Positions 26,029 to 34,566 of a stretch of 34,979 bases of DNA are shown in pieces. Under the pieces are notes generated by a model. That model did no database searches, had not been told where the DNA came from, and worked only from the letters and a program-made list of their open reading frames with translations. Every line of letters starts with the position of its first letter. Position 1 is the first letter of the stretch. The stretch lies in assembly GCF_008016795.1 (NCBI RefSeq), contig NZ_SDIK01000032.1, forward strand, positions 1 through 34,979. Direction: 5' to 3'. Both the position numbers and the translations under genes were made by a program. Source of the stretch: Prevotella brunnea (GTDB lineage Bacteria > Bacteroidota > Bacteroidia > Bacteroidales > Bacteroidaceae).

Positions 26029-28641
26029 TTAGAAATGGAAAAACACAGATGCCAAAATGTTTCTTGGGCGTAGTTCATATTCCTGACGTATCTGCATCAG
26101 ATCGGTATAACTGGTGTAGGCATAGGTCTTTTGATTAAATAAGTTACGCACGTTAAGGCTCAGTTCCACACCATGTACAAAGGTATAGGAGGTGGAGAAA
26201 TCGGTAAGCAAGAGTTGTTTATGCGTGTTATCGGACAACTGATTGCTGTAATGTTCTCCTGATAGTTTCAGCAGCCAAGCCTTTGTAATGTTTAGATTGC
26301 AAGAAAAACGCTGTGAAAGGTTATTGGACGAGGAACGTATATCAATATCTTTAAACGTCATTGATTCGTTGCTGTATGTTATCTCATAGTTCATCTCAAG
26401 CCATTTAAGAGGATGAATATTGACTTTAGTCGTAATACTCCATAAGTTTGATTGATAATGAGAGAGATTGTCGTTTTGGACTAATGCACCATTGAAACTC
26501 ATATAATCCGTAGAAACACTTATCATTCCTCGAAGAAGGTTGAGTCCCTTGCTCATTCTTGCGCCTGTCATCCAAGTATTTGAGTGGGTTTTTCGAGCAA
26601 AATACGAGTTCAGAATATAGTCATCTATAAATCGACGAGAGGTGGTCAGTGTGCTTTCGTTCCATGAACGAGTGATGTAGACATTGGCAAAAAGCGTATT
26701 CAAGGGTTGTTTGTAATCGAAAGACAATGATAGAGATTTACCTTGTTCGCTATCATAATTCACAAAACCTGTGTTCAGATTTCTATAATCACTAAGTATC
26801 AGTCCATTGTAAAAATTCTGTTCTCTAATTTCGTTTTGAGATATACTTCCCGAAAGCGACATCTTAAACTTGGAAGAGAATAGGTATTGCAGATAAACAT
26901 AGGGCGAAACGATTACCTTATGGTGGTTGTTGGAAGCCTGAACAAGTTTGTCTTTAAAGAAATAGGGAGTATAACTTACGGGCAATGCCAATCTAACTTG
27001 CCATCCGCCACTTTTAAATTCGGCTTCAGGAGAAACGTAGGTACGAAGGTAGGTCATACCGACATGATTGTGTACCAAACCTAATGAGTCGGGTATGCCA
27101 TCTGCTGTACTTCTCATACTTCGGCTCAGAACAACCAGCCCTAACTTCATTGATACCATAAAGGGTTTTAGATAATAGCCCAACGAGGTGCTACTATTGC
27201 TAAAGAAAGCCTGAGAGCGCACATTCTGTTGTTGCGTTCCATTAGGTCGCTGCACCAATAATGTGTGTGGATTTGACATATAAGCATTGTAGAAATTGAA
27301 TGTGAACGCTTGGTTACCTGTACGTCTGAGCAGTTCAAACTTGTCGTGAACCTTATACGATGGCTGTCGAGCTGTCTGACGATTTGGATAAGTTCCTTCA
27401 ATATCTATGTCGGTGTCGTTCCATTGTAAATCGGTTGAGAGGGTGTTGGTAAAATACAATCTGCTGGTATTCGTGTTCAGTGCAATGCTTGCCGAGAGTT
27501 TGTTCTGTCGGGTCTTTGCCTTTTGGTTTTCGTTGGTCAAAATTGTGCTGTCATTGAGAAAATAAGAGGTTTGCGAGCATGAAGCCGATACTAATCGATC
27601 GTGCGAATAAAGTAGCTGTGTGGATAGGTCGGTGTTTTTTCCAACACCCCAAAGATTATTCATCAAAATAGTGTGTGTCTGGTTCTTGCGTACTCTATTC
27701 TCACTGATGTCCATCAATCGGTCGGGGATTACATTTATATAGTTCTTCAAAGCATAGTTGCGACTCAGAAAACTACTGCCTATATCATCTATCAGCACCA
27801 TATTGTCCTTTGTAACATCTGTTCCGACGTTATTGCTCTTCAATGTATTGAGTAGTTGTGCTTTCTTAGCAAAGCGCATCAGTGTTGCCTCGCTCTCCCA
27901 CATATTAGGACTGATACCGCCACCCGCCTTGATTGTTCCAACAAGCCTGCTCTTTGCAGCCTCTTTCAGTCGGATATTGATGGCTGGACTCTCCGAAAAC
28001 GACATATCGTCAAGGGCTTTGATAGGCTGATGGTTTTGCAGCACTTCCACTGATGCAACGTCTGCCTGATGAATATTGGTCGTAGCCAAATTGTAGCGAC
28101 CACCCAACATATCTCGTCCCTCAATATAGAATTTATTTAGAGGCTTGCCATTGTGTTTTATCTCTCCACTTTCCGACACCTCTATCCCTGGCATTTTCTT
28201 CAAAACGTCTGCCAACGACTTGTCGTTGATGTCGGCAAAACTTGCCACGTTGTAGGCAAGTGTGTCGCCACGCTGACGAATGCTTGGGGCTTTCACAATG
28301 ACTTCTCTCAGTTCGGTAGACTTTTCTGTCATCATCATGTCGTATTGTGTCTGTCCTTCCGAAAGTGAGAGTATCTCTGTGGCGTAGCCAATCAAGGAGA
28401 ATTGCAGTTCGTTGCCTGCAAGTGGTGTAGAAGTCTGCAACTTGTAACTGCCATCAGCTTGAGTTCGTATGAATTTCAGGATACGTTTACTGCCTTTTTG
28501 TTTCAGATTGACCATCACACCTGACAGAGGCTGTCTCGTCCGTTGTAGGCGTACAACTCCAGTCAGCGTTATTTGTGCATGGAGTTGCAATGCCAATATA
28601 CACAATAAGGTCAATGTAATGTATCGCTGATGTGTTCTCAT
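26029..28641 (-). CDS. TonB-type outer-membrane protein with CarboxypepD_reg-like domain (module A)
   Basis: This 870-residue outer-membrane protein has a signal peptide (MRTHQRYITLTLLCILALQLHAQ) and a CarboxypepD_reg-like domain (about 24-105; LTGVVRLQRTRQPLSGVMVN). A plug-like domain follows (about 115-225; DVLKKMPGIEVSESGEIKHN, NKFYIEGRDMLGGRYNLATT), then a long barrel ending in Phe (SVFFHF). This type is commonly found beside GLPGLI proteins, which is the case here (33 bp gap). Its downstream neighbour in the ancestral arrangement was a C39 exporter, now reduced to a fragment 8 bp away. It therefore parallels the barrel protein of module B and probably handles passage of the module A peptide through the outer membrane. 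Confidence 0.87.
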   Translation of the reverse strand: MRTHQRYITLTLLCILALQLHAQITLTGVVRLQRTRQPLSGVMVNLKQKGSKRILKFIRTQADGSYKLQTSTPLAGNELQFSLIGYATEILSLSEGQTQYDMMMTEKSTELREVIVKAPSIRQRGDTLAYNVASFADINDKSLADVLKKMPGIEVSESGEIKHNGKPLNKFYIEGRDMLGGRYNLATTNIHQADVASVEVLQNHQPIKALDDMSFSESPAINIRLKEAAKSRLVGTIKAGGGISPNMWESEATLMRFAKKAQLLNTLKSNNVGTDVTKDNMVLIDDIGSSFLSRNYALKNYINVIPDRLMDISENRVRKNQTHTILMNNLWGVGKNTDLSTQLLYSHDRLVSASCSQTSYFLNDSTILTNENQKAKTRQNKLSASIALNTNTSRLYFTNTLSTDLQWNDTDIDIEGTYPNRQTARQPSYKVHDKFELLRRTGNQAFTFNFYNAYMSNPHTLLVQRPNGTQQQNVRSQAFFSNSSTSLGYYLKPFMVSMKLGLVVLSRSMRSTADGIPDSLGLVHNHVGMTYLRTYVSPEAEFKSGGWQVRLALPVSYTPYFFKDKLVQASNNHHKVIVSPYVYLQYLFSSKFKMSLSGSISQNEIREQNFYNGLILSDYRNLNTGFVNYDSEQGKSLSLSFDYKQPLNTLFANVYITRSWNESTLTTSRRFIDDYILNSYFARKTHSNTWMTGARMSKGLNLLRGMISVSTDYMSFNGALVQNDNLSHYQSNLWSITTKVNIHPLKWLEMNYEITYSNESMTFKDIDIRSSSNNLSQRFSCNLNITKAWLLKLSGEHYSNQLSDNTHKQLLLTDFSTSYTFVHGVELSLNVRNLFNQKTYAYTSYTDLMQIRQEYELRPRNILASVFFHF

Positions 28642-28674
28642 AATACTATGTTGTGTTTTATATTCTTAACGGCT

Positions 28675-29493
28675 CTATTCTGTTTCCAAGGGCTGAAAAC
28701 CTAATTGCTTCCGCGAAGAATTTGGATCAATGTCAATTCCTGTTTCCATTTTGATTATTCCGCTCATATTTTCGAGATACTGTCTTTGCAACTTGAGAAA
28801 ATCTTTCCGTTTTACTTTTTCAAATTTATTGGTACCAACATAAGTCTTACTCATGACAATTGGCATATCAGTAAGCTTTCGAATTCCCACAATCGTGAAA
28901 TGATGATAAGCATTGGTATCGTATGCCTCCATAATTAGTCCTGGCAAGCCATGTAATTTCCATGGACCATCGCTGACAGGCACGTCAGGAGCAAACCATG
29001 CTGTCCAGTGGTGTCCTCTATAATCGCATGTTGCCATCTGAACTGTGTAATTCAAAATTGTTTTTGTGGAGTCTACCATCGTCCAGTTGATATTATTCAG
29101 AGAATCAACATAAATATAATCCTGTAGCGATAGTCCATCTGTAACGGTCATTTTGCCTTCTGGATAATTCTTGTAGACGTATGCCTTCATACGTCTATGA
29201 GGTGGGTCAATATTACTTGTAAATGCTTGATTTAACTGCTTTCTATAGATTTCATACCAATCAGGTTTAGACATTAAACTGTCTATCTGAAGGCTATAGA
29301 AGCTACAGCACTTTGAAACTTTCGAGCCTATCAACAATACTAATCTGTCGTCTTTTGTAGTTCCTTTTACTGTATCATTCTGATAGATATATTTGTATTG
29401 GTACTCAAAATTAGCATTATCAAGCATCTTCTGTGCTGATATTTTGCAGCACATACATACGAATAACAACGTTAATATCGCTTTCATAGGCAT
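28675..29493 (-). CDS. GLPGLI family protein, copy 1
   Basis: This 272-residue secreted protein has a signal peptide (MKAILTLLFVCMCCKISAQ, from the third residue; the ATG at 29487 is an equally good start). The family-defining GLPGLI motif is at residues 182-187 (GPWKLHGLPGLIMEAYD), preceded by HHWTAWFAPDVPVSDGPW. Residues from about 102 on are almost identical to the next copy, while the first 100 residues differ widely. GLPGLI proteins are frequent beside TonB proteins in Bacteroidetes, but their function is unknown. A role at the cell envelope in peptide handling or immunity is inferred. It begins 20 bp after copy 2 and ends 33 bp before the TonB-type gene. Confidence 0.9.
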   Translation of the reverse strand: MPMKAILTLLFVCMCCKISAQKMLDNANFEYQYKYIYQNDTVKGTTKDDRLVLLIGSKVSKCCSFYSLQIDSLMSKPDWYEIYRKQLNQAFTSNIDPPHRRMKAYVYKNYPEGKMTVTDGLSLQDYIYVDSLNNINWTMVDSTKTILNYTVQMATCDYRGHHWTAWFAPDVPVSDGPWKLHGLPGLIMEAYDTNAYHHFTIVGIRKLTDMPIVMSKTYVGTNKFEKVKRKDFLKLQRQYLENMSGIIKMETGIDIDPNSSRKQLGFQPLETE

Positions 29494-29513
29494 TTATATT
29501 CTCGTTTTTACAA

Positions 29514-30329
29514 CTATTCTGTTTCTAAGGGCTGAAAGGTTAATTGTGTAGGCGAAGAATTGGGGTCAAGATCAATTCCTGTTTCCATTTTGATTATTCC
29601 GCTCATATTTTCGAGATACTGTCTTTGCAACTTGAGAAAATCTTTCCGTTTTACTTTTTCAAATTTATTGGTACCAACATAAGTCTTACTCATGACAATT
29701 GGCATATCAGTAAGCTTTCGAATTCCCACAATCGTGAAATGATGATAAGCATTGGTATCGTATGCCTCCATGATTAGTCCTGGCAAGCCATGTAGCTTCC
29801 ATGGACCATCGCTGACAGGCACGTCAGGAGCAAACCATGCAGTCCAGTGGTGTCCTCTATAATCGCATGTTGCCATCTGAACTGTGTAATTCAAAATTGT
29901 TTTTGTGGAGTCTGCCATCGTCCAGTTGATATTATTCAGAGAATCAACATAAATATAATCCTGTAGCGATAGTCCATCTGTAACGGTCATTTTGCCTTCG
30001 GGATAATTCTTGTAGACATATGCCTTCATACGCTTGTGTAATGGTTGTTTCTTAGTTTTAAGAAACTCCATGATTTCCGCATCTATAATTTTACGCCTAT
30101 TGGGATTTTCGTATCTTTCATCAACCTGCATACTATAAGAACTATAACACTTAGAAACTTTATTACCTAATAACAGCACAAGTCTATCATCCTCATCCAG
30201 TATTTTTTTCAGGGTATCTTGCATATGTACATATTGATATTGACACTCGAGATTGGTAACATCAAGTTTCTTCTGTGCAGTTACGACAGATGATATTAAT
30301 ATAAAAAATATTATCCAACTATATTTCAT
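29514..30329 (-). CDS. GLPGLI family protein, copy 2
   Basis: This is a 271-residue secreted protein with signal peptide MKYSWIIFFILISSVVTAQ and the same GLPGLI block as copy 1. The last ~165 residues of the two proteins differ at only a handful of positions (for example WTMADST against WTMVDST, and SSPTQLTFQ against SSRKQLGFQ), whereas the N-terminal third is only loosely similar. It follows the 53-aa double-glycine peptide gene, separated from it by a strong symmetrical hairpin. The divergent N-terminal third may be what distinguishes partner recognition. Confidence 0.9.
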   Translation of the reverse strand: MKYSWIIFFILISSVVTAQKKLDVTNLECQYQYVHMQDTLKKILDEDDRLVLLLGNKVSKCYSSYSMQVDERYENPNRRKIIDAEIMEFLKTKKQPLHKRMKAYVYKNYPEGKMTVTDGLSLQDYIYVDSLNNINWTMADSTKTILNYTVQMATCDYRGHHWTAWFAPDVPVSDGPWKLHGLPGLIMEAYDTNAYHHFTIVGIRKLTDMPIVMSKTYVGTNKFEKVKRKDFLKLQRQYLENMSGIIKMETGIDLDPNSSPTQLTFQPLETE

Positions 30330-30381
30330 AACATAATTATGCTTTGCTAATAATGAAAAGATTTCAATATAATGAAATTTT

Positions 30382-30414
30382 TTTTAGGTGGATGTTTTAA
30401 ACATCCACCTAAAA
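30382..30414 (-). terminator. Strong symmetrical hairpin after the 53-aa peptide gene
   Basis: TTTTAGGTGGATGT and its complement ACATCCACCTAAAA form a ~14-bp perfect stem with a 4-5-nt loop, 8 bp past the peptide stop codon. On the minus strand it is followed by A-rich rather than T-rich sequence, so it is probably a 3' stabiliser or partial terminator. It would favour the peptide over the downstream GLPGLI genes, the same arrangement as at 24752-24783. Confidence 0.6.
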
Positions 30415-30421
30415 TAATAGC

Positions 30422-30583
30422 TTAATGCTCCACGCAGTGAGTACTATATCCAATAGTCCACCCTGCAAGTGCCTTCTCCGAAAGTTTATTGTTAGCTATA
30501 ATTTTGCGAAGATTTTCACAATACTCTTCTCTAGAAATACCACCAAAGATGTTTTCTAACTCTTTTAATTCTAATTTTTTCAT
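30422..30583 (-). CDS. 53-aa double-glycine bacteriocin-like precursor with two core cysteines
   Basis: This small gene encodes 53 residues. The leader MKKLELKELENIFGG (1-15) matches the canonical double-glycine leader (E-L-x2-I-x-G-G at residues 8-15), the substrate of C39 peptidases. The 38-residue core starts at Ile16 and has exactly two Cys, Cys22 (EEYCENL) and Cys50 (YSTHCVEH), bracketing a helix-like charged stretch and AGWTIGYS. The gene directly upstream encodes a VKOR-thioredoxin protein, so a Cys22-Cys50 disulfide is a natural prediction. No lanthionine or other maturase gene is adjacent. It resembles an unmodified class II bacteriocin in build, but I do not recognise a known sequence; a signalling peptide is the alternative. 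The intergenic 30584-30749 holds only a weak AGAGG/CCTCT stem. Confidence 0.85.
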   Translation of the reverse strand: MKKLELKELENIFGGISREEYCENLRKIIANNKLSEKALAGWTIGYSTHCVEH

Positions 30584-30749
30584 AATTTTCTAAATTAATT
30601 TAATAGTAATATTTTTTTTGCCTTTCAAAAATGCTCTTAACTAGTATTTGAGTATCTTGAATTTAAATAAGAGGTTAGGCAGTGCCTCTATATAGACTTC
30701 AAATTAAAAGATTAGCAACTTCTTCGCTTTTTAAGTCTATATTTTATTT

Positions 30750-32246
30750 TTATTCAGTATATCTTGAGATATATGGAATGTCGGTTATCTTATATCCTTT
30801 GGGCAGTCTATAACTGTTTATGAGTACAAAGGGATAATGTTGGATATTCATACTTTGTATAGAGTTCAACAAACTCTTATATGTAACTATTGCCTCATCG
30901 TAGAAGCTGATTTGCTCTCTATAAGAGTTTGCAAATAAAGCTTTTAGGCAGTCTATATGGCTATGTAAGTAAAGCATGTAGAGGTTTAATTGCCTTTTAT
31001 TATATTTTATAAATGTTTCCTTATTATTTTCCTCCACTCCTATACCATCAATTATAAGTTGCCAATGATATCTTTGAGGGAACTTTTGCATTAAAGAATA
31101 GATATCCTTTGCTACAGTCTTACAATGTTTACAATCAATACTTATGATGGTCGTAATTGTAACAGGAGCATTTATATTACCAAAGTTAAGCGATAAGTTC
31201 TTTGGTATATCCAATTCCTGTATTTTTTCAAAATAGCACGACAGAACTCTTTTGTCCCTTTTTAAATTCAAAAGCGTAATCTCCTTATCAAATAACGCCT
31301 GTGTATTTCTGCCGTTTATATAAAGGAGGTGGCAAATTATATAGACAACTATAGATAGAGACACCATACCAACAACTGTTTGGACTTCAACAGGCTGTAA
31401 TGGTGATGTAATAATTAGTAGTTTTATGATAACCATAAACGTTATCCCCATGCAATACAGGCAATACTTCTTTATTTTTGCAAACTGATAAATTGTAAGT
31501 CCAATCATCAATACAACTGAGCAAACATAAGCTATCAAAGTTAGATGATCTTGAACTCGTAGGATTACCAAGGATGCCGAATCAAGAAGAAAGAAGTAAA
31601 TTCCGATAACTGGTAGACCTATTGGAATCCATCTACCTAAAGGATTTTTTTGTGAAACATAATTACAGTCAATTTTTCGTCCTATTTTACAGAATGAATT
31701 GTACTCATAAATATTTACCTGTTGATTAAACAATATGAATGCACAAGCAAGCCCAAAGATATTTGCAATGAAAGTTATTATCAAGTCATCTGGTATTTTA
31801 AATAATGAATAGACTAAAAGAAGTATGAAACTTGCGTATAAAAATAACTTCTCATTTTGTACTTTTTCTCTATATTCAAACTCTTTTTTATCAACTACCA
31901 AGATAACACCGTCCCAAATACTTTTAAATTGGGTAATAGAAAGTCGCTTGCATCTTCCATCATACAACTCAACTCCTCTATCCTCAATTTTGTTCATAAT
32001 ATAGAAATGTCCTTCTTCTTCATTTGTATGTAGCAGAACGTTATTCATGTCTTTTAAATCCTCGATATGAGCAAGGTATGCATTTGAAGTTAACCCAAAA
32101 TAAGATAATGTTGTAGAAACTGCAGCTAAACTTGGAAAGTGAGAATCTGAGAAAAGAACTTTATAGATCTCTTTTCTACTTGCAAAAATAGCCCTTTGTT
32201 CTAGAATAATAATTATAATATCTATTAAATAAATATTTGGCGACAT
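30750..32246 (-). CDS. Degenerate C39 - VKOR - thioredoxin fusion (disulfide-forming membrane protein)
   Basis: This is a 498-residue membrane protein. Residues 1-120 look like a C39 peptidase fold without the catalytic Cys (FPSLAAVSTTLSYFG where active enzymes have the Cys), but with a His retained in EEGHFYIM; such C39-like domains bind leaders without cutting. Residues about 135-310 are a multi-helix VKOR domain with its loop pair Cys186/Cys194 (CKIGRKIDC) and its redox CxxC at 262-265 (CLYC). Residues about 350-498 are a thioredoxin/DsbA-like domain with CKHC (372-375). VKOR fusions oxidise thiols to disulfides at the membrane. It is encoded just before the two-Cys peptide, which makes leader-guided disulfide formation in that peptide the most likely role. 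Confidence 0.88.
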   Translation of the reverse strand: MSPNIYLIDIIIIILEQRAIFASRKEIYKVLFSDSHFPSLAAVSTTLSYFGLTSNAYLAHIEDLKDMNNVLLHTNEEEGHFYIMNKIEDRGVELYDGRCKRLSITQFKSIWDGVILVVDKKEFEYREKVQNEKLFLYASFILLLVYSLFKIPDDLIITFIANIFGLACAFILFNQQVNIYEYNSFCKIGRKIDCNYVSQKNPLGRWIPIGLPVIGIYFFLLDSASLVILRVQDHLTLIAYVCSVVLMIGLTIYQFAKIKKYCLYCMGITFMVIIKLLIITSPLQPVEVQTVVGMVSLSIVVYIICHLLYINGRNTQALFDKEITLLNLKRDKRVLSCYFEKIQELDIPKNLSLNFGNINAPVTITTIISIDCKHCKTVAKDIYSLMQKFPQRYHWQLIIDGIGVEENNKETFIKYNKRQLNLYMLYLHSHIDCLKALFANSYREQISFYDEAIVTYKSLLNSIQSMNIQHYPFVLINSYRLPKGYKITDIPYISRYTE

Positions 32247-32318
32247 ACTATCTAAAAAAAATAAGATTCTTAACTTATTCTTATTAACACTATCTTTGAT
32301 AAATGGGGATTAAACTAA

Positions 32319-32675
32319 CTACAAGCTGATTTCACCAATATATGAACTTGAAGTAGATTTCATTGTTACTTTATAATTCCCTTTAAGATTTGTAGGTAAA
32401 ACATAATTTGAGATATTCGGAACAATATACATAGTATATACAAGCGTGTCATTCTCATCCCAAAGCGTTAAAATATACTCTTCTTTTAAATCTTTGAAAG
32501 TCAGAATAGCATTATTTAAAGTTGCAACAATAGGACGAGTTGGCGATCTATATATTGGTCCGTTATGTCCAGGTTTGACAATTTCAACAGTGAGATATAT
32601 TTCCTGAATATTATCCGCAGATACATTAATCGGAATAACTAAAAACAATGCAATTACTATAATAAGTTTATTCAT
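32319..32675 (-). CDS. DUF3244-like secreted protein (module A copy)
   Basis: This is a 118-residue protein with a signal peptide (MNKLIIVIALFLVIPINVSA) and the same DUF3244-like sandwich as the copy at 25300-25662. The two differ mainly after residue 90 (here YKVTMKSTSSSYIGEISL). The ATG at 32675 is preferred over the open extension to 32705. It lies 72 bp upstream of the VKOR fusion gene and 150 bp downstream of the regulator. Its place at the head of the module suggests early or high expression. Function is unknown. Confidence 0.82.
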   Translation of the reverse strand: MNKLIIVIALFLVIPINVSADNIQEIYLTVEIVKPGHNGPIYRSPTRPIVATLNNAILTFKDLKEEYILTLWDENDTLVYTMYIVPNISNYVLPTNLKGNYKVTMKSTSSSYIGEISL

Positions 32676-32875
32676 AGTTGTTTGATTTTGATTATTTGAA
32701 AGCAAAATTAATTATTTCATAAAGATATAACAAAAAAAATGATTACACATTTTACACTTTCTTAAAGAAAAAGTGTAAAATACAGATTATCAAAGACTTG
32801 TATCTTGACAAAAATGGTTTATTGATCACATTTCCCTAATATTTTTATCAATTCCCGTAGCTCCATCTATGCCAA
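32336..32875 (-). repeat. Segmental duplicate of 25317-25863 (copy B, intact context)
   Basis: This block spans most of the DUF3244 gene, the intergenic dyad and the final ~15 codons of the intact TPR regulator. The matching copy A carries the same regulator tail without the rest of the gene, so copy B shows the ancestral context. Confidence 0.85.
32749..32781. promoter_or_regulatory. Conserved dyad between regulator and DUF3244 gene (copy B)
   Basis: The 33-bp dyad ATTTTACACTTTCTT / AAAGTGTAAAAT lies 45 bp after the regulator stop and about 75 bp before the DUF3244 ATG. It is identical to 25736-25768. Conservation in both copies and its position at the head of each module make it a candidate operator for the TPR/HTH regulator, or a terminator stem. 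Confidence 0.5.
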
Positions 32876-34562
32876 ATAGCTTCTTATTAATAGCGGATCG
32901 GATGTTTGTTATACGCTGATTTTTCAAATTTAATAAGGTTGCGATTTCCGAAGGACTAAAGTAAAGTCGGACAAGGATGCTGGTTTTAATTTCCTGACTG
33001 GTAAGTGCGTAACTTGCATTACTAATCTTGGTATAGAAATCTGATAGACGTTGTGAAATTATTTCAATGAGATGACGCCACTCTTTTTCCGTTGGCATAT
33101 TGGCATGGACTGCCAAATCATGAAATCTTATCACTATTTGATGAGAAAGCAAAGCCTGCTCAATATCCCATTCCTTTTCCTTTGCCGTATCTTCCTGATA
33201 GAACGACAGTTGTTCTTGCAGGTGCATAATCTCTTGCTCTTTCTGCTTTTTGAATCTTTCCATATCATGTCTTAACGCCTGCACATCGCTGGTGGCTTTG
33301 CTAAATCTAAATAGCAATGAGGAATATTCTTTGTTGGCAGCCATCTGCTGTGCCTTTCTTTTATCAGACATCTTTTTTCTATGTAAATATCCGATTACCG
33401 ATATAGCTGATACAAGGAAAAGTATTCCGTAGATGACACGTATAAGGTTGTTGTTTTCTTCTTCTTTTTCAGTAGCCTTTCTTTTACTTTCGTTGTAGTT
33501 GTACAAAGCTTGCGCCCGTGTTATTTCTGTTGCCGACTCCTGAAAATTTGCTGAATCGTTGGCATCGGCAAATAATCGGGCATATTTGGCAATGGAGTCT
33601 TTCTCGCCACTTTTCTCGAATACGGACAACAAGCCTTTATATGCAGCTTCTTGATATTCAATTTCATCAAAACCATTCCATAATTTACGATAGAAATATT
33701 CCGCAGAATCATTTTTTTCTATCGCTTCGTAATATTTGCCTATATAGAAAAAGGAAGATATTCTTTCTTCTGTTAGTTCTTGTTGCCCATTCAGCACACC
33801 CGTGTATTTAATGTATTCGTCTATATGCTTCTTGGCTTCTTTTAATTGATTGTTTTCTATTTCTGCTTCTATCGTTGTAAGCAACGACCCCGCAGCATCG
33901 GAAGCCCTGCCACAGGCAATGTAACGTTTGTAAACATCATGGTTGATTTCCAAGGCTTTTTTCTTGTCATTAAGCAAATAATAAGCTCCACCCATGTGGT
34001 CTAGAAAATTAATAACTGCCAGTGTGTCTTTTACTTTCTCGGCACAGGCAATCGCTTTGCCCCACATCTTCAGTTCCATCTTGGGAGTACGTTGTTCGTC
34101 GAACAGTCCCGCCATCTGTGCGTAAACTCTGCTGAGTTGCTTAAAATCACAATCTGCTTGTGTTGTATCCGCTTGCTCCACAGCCTTGTTGTAATATTCA
34201 ATCGCCATTGGCGCATCTCCCTTGTCGCGATAAACGCACCCCAACAGGTAGAGGGCCTTTATACGTTGTTTGTCGTTTCCGTACCTGTTATAGTAATCGG
34301 CAACATCGGTCATAAAGGTATCGGCTTTCATAGAGATGAAAAACTGATTATGGGCATCTGCCAAAAGAAAACGATAAAGCAGATAATCTTTCTTCGTAAA
34401 ATTCCGCTGATTTTTAGAAAGGCTGTCCAAGATCGTTAATGCACGTTTGTCTTGATGAGCTATGAGACTGTCAATAGTGGCTAATTCTCCATGATATGTG
34501 GAATCGTTACATCCCACCAATACAAAGATAAGTAGTGTGAATATAGTAAGTGTATATTTCAT
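32826..34562 (-). CDS. TPR lipoprotein-type membrane regulator with C-terminal HTH
   Basis: This is a 578-residue regulator. A signal peptide with lipobox LVGC (Cys18) leads into about 330 residues of TPR-like helices (KALYLLGCVYRDKGDAPMAI, EYYNKAVEQAD and similar). One transmembrane helix (IRVIYGILFLVSAISVIGY, about 375-393) is followed by a coiled coil and a C-terminal LuxR-like helix-turn-helix (LTSQEIKTSILVRLYFSPSE, then IATLLNLKNQ). It has no kinase or receiver domain, so it most likely senses a periplasmic signal through the TPRs and binds DNA from the membrane. Whether Cys18 is really acylated in a protein that must also span the membrane is unclear. It heads the peptide locus and is the natural candidate controller of both modules. 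Confidence 0.88.
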   Translation of the reverse strand: MKYTLTIFTLLIFVLVGCNDSTYHGELATIDSLIAHQDKRALTILDSLSKNQRNFTKKDYLLYRFLLADAHNQFFISMKADTFMTDVADYYNRYGNDKQRIKALYLLGCVYRDKGDAPMAIEYYNKAVEQADTTQADCDFKQLSRVYAQMAGLFDEQRTPKMELKMWGKAIACAEKVKDTLAVINFLDHMGGAYYLLNDKKKALEINHDVYKRYIACGRASDAAGSLLTTIEAEIENNQLKEAKKHIDEYIKYTGVLNGQQELTEERISSFFYIGKYYEAIEKNDSAEYFYRKLWNGFDEIEYQEAAYKGLLSVFEKSGEKDSIAKYARLFADANDSANFQESATEITRAQALYNYNESKRKATEKEEENNNLIRVIYGILFLVSAISVIGYLHRKKMSDKRKAQQMAANKEYSSLLFRFSKATSDVQALRHDMERFKKQKEQEIMHLQEQLSFYQEDTAKEKEWDIEQALLSHQIVIRFHDLAVHANMPTEKEWRHLIEIISQRLSDFYTKISNASYALTSQEIKTSILVRLYFSPSEIATLLNLKNQRITNIRSAINKKLFGIDGATGIDKNIREM

Positions 34563-34566
34563 TGTA

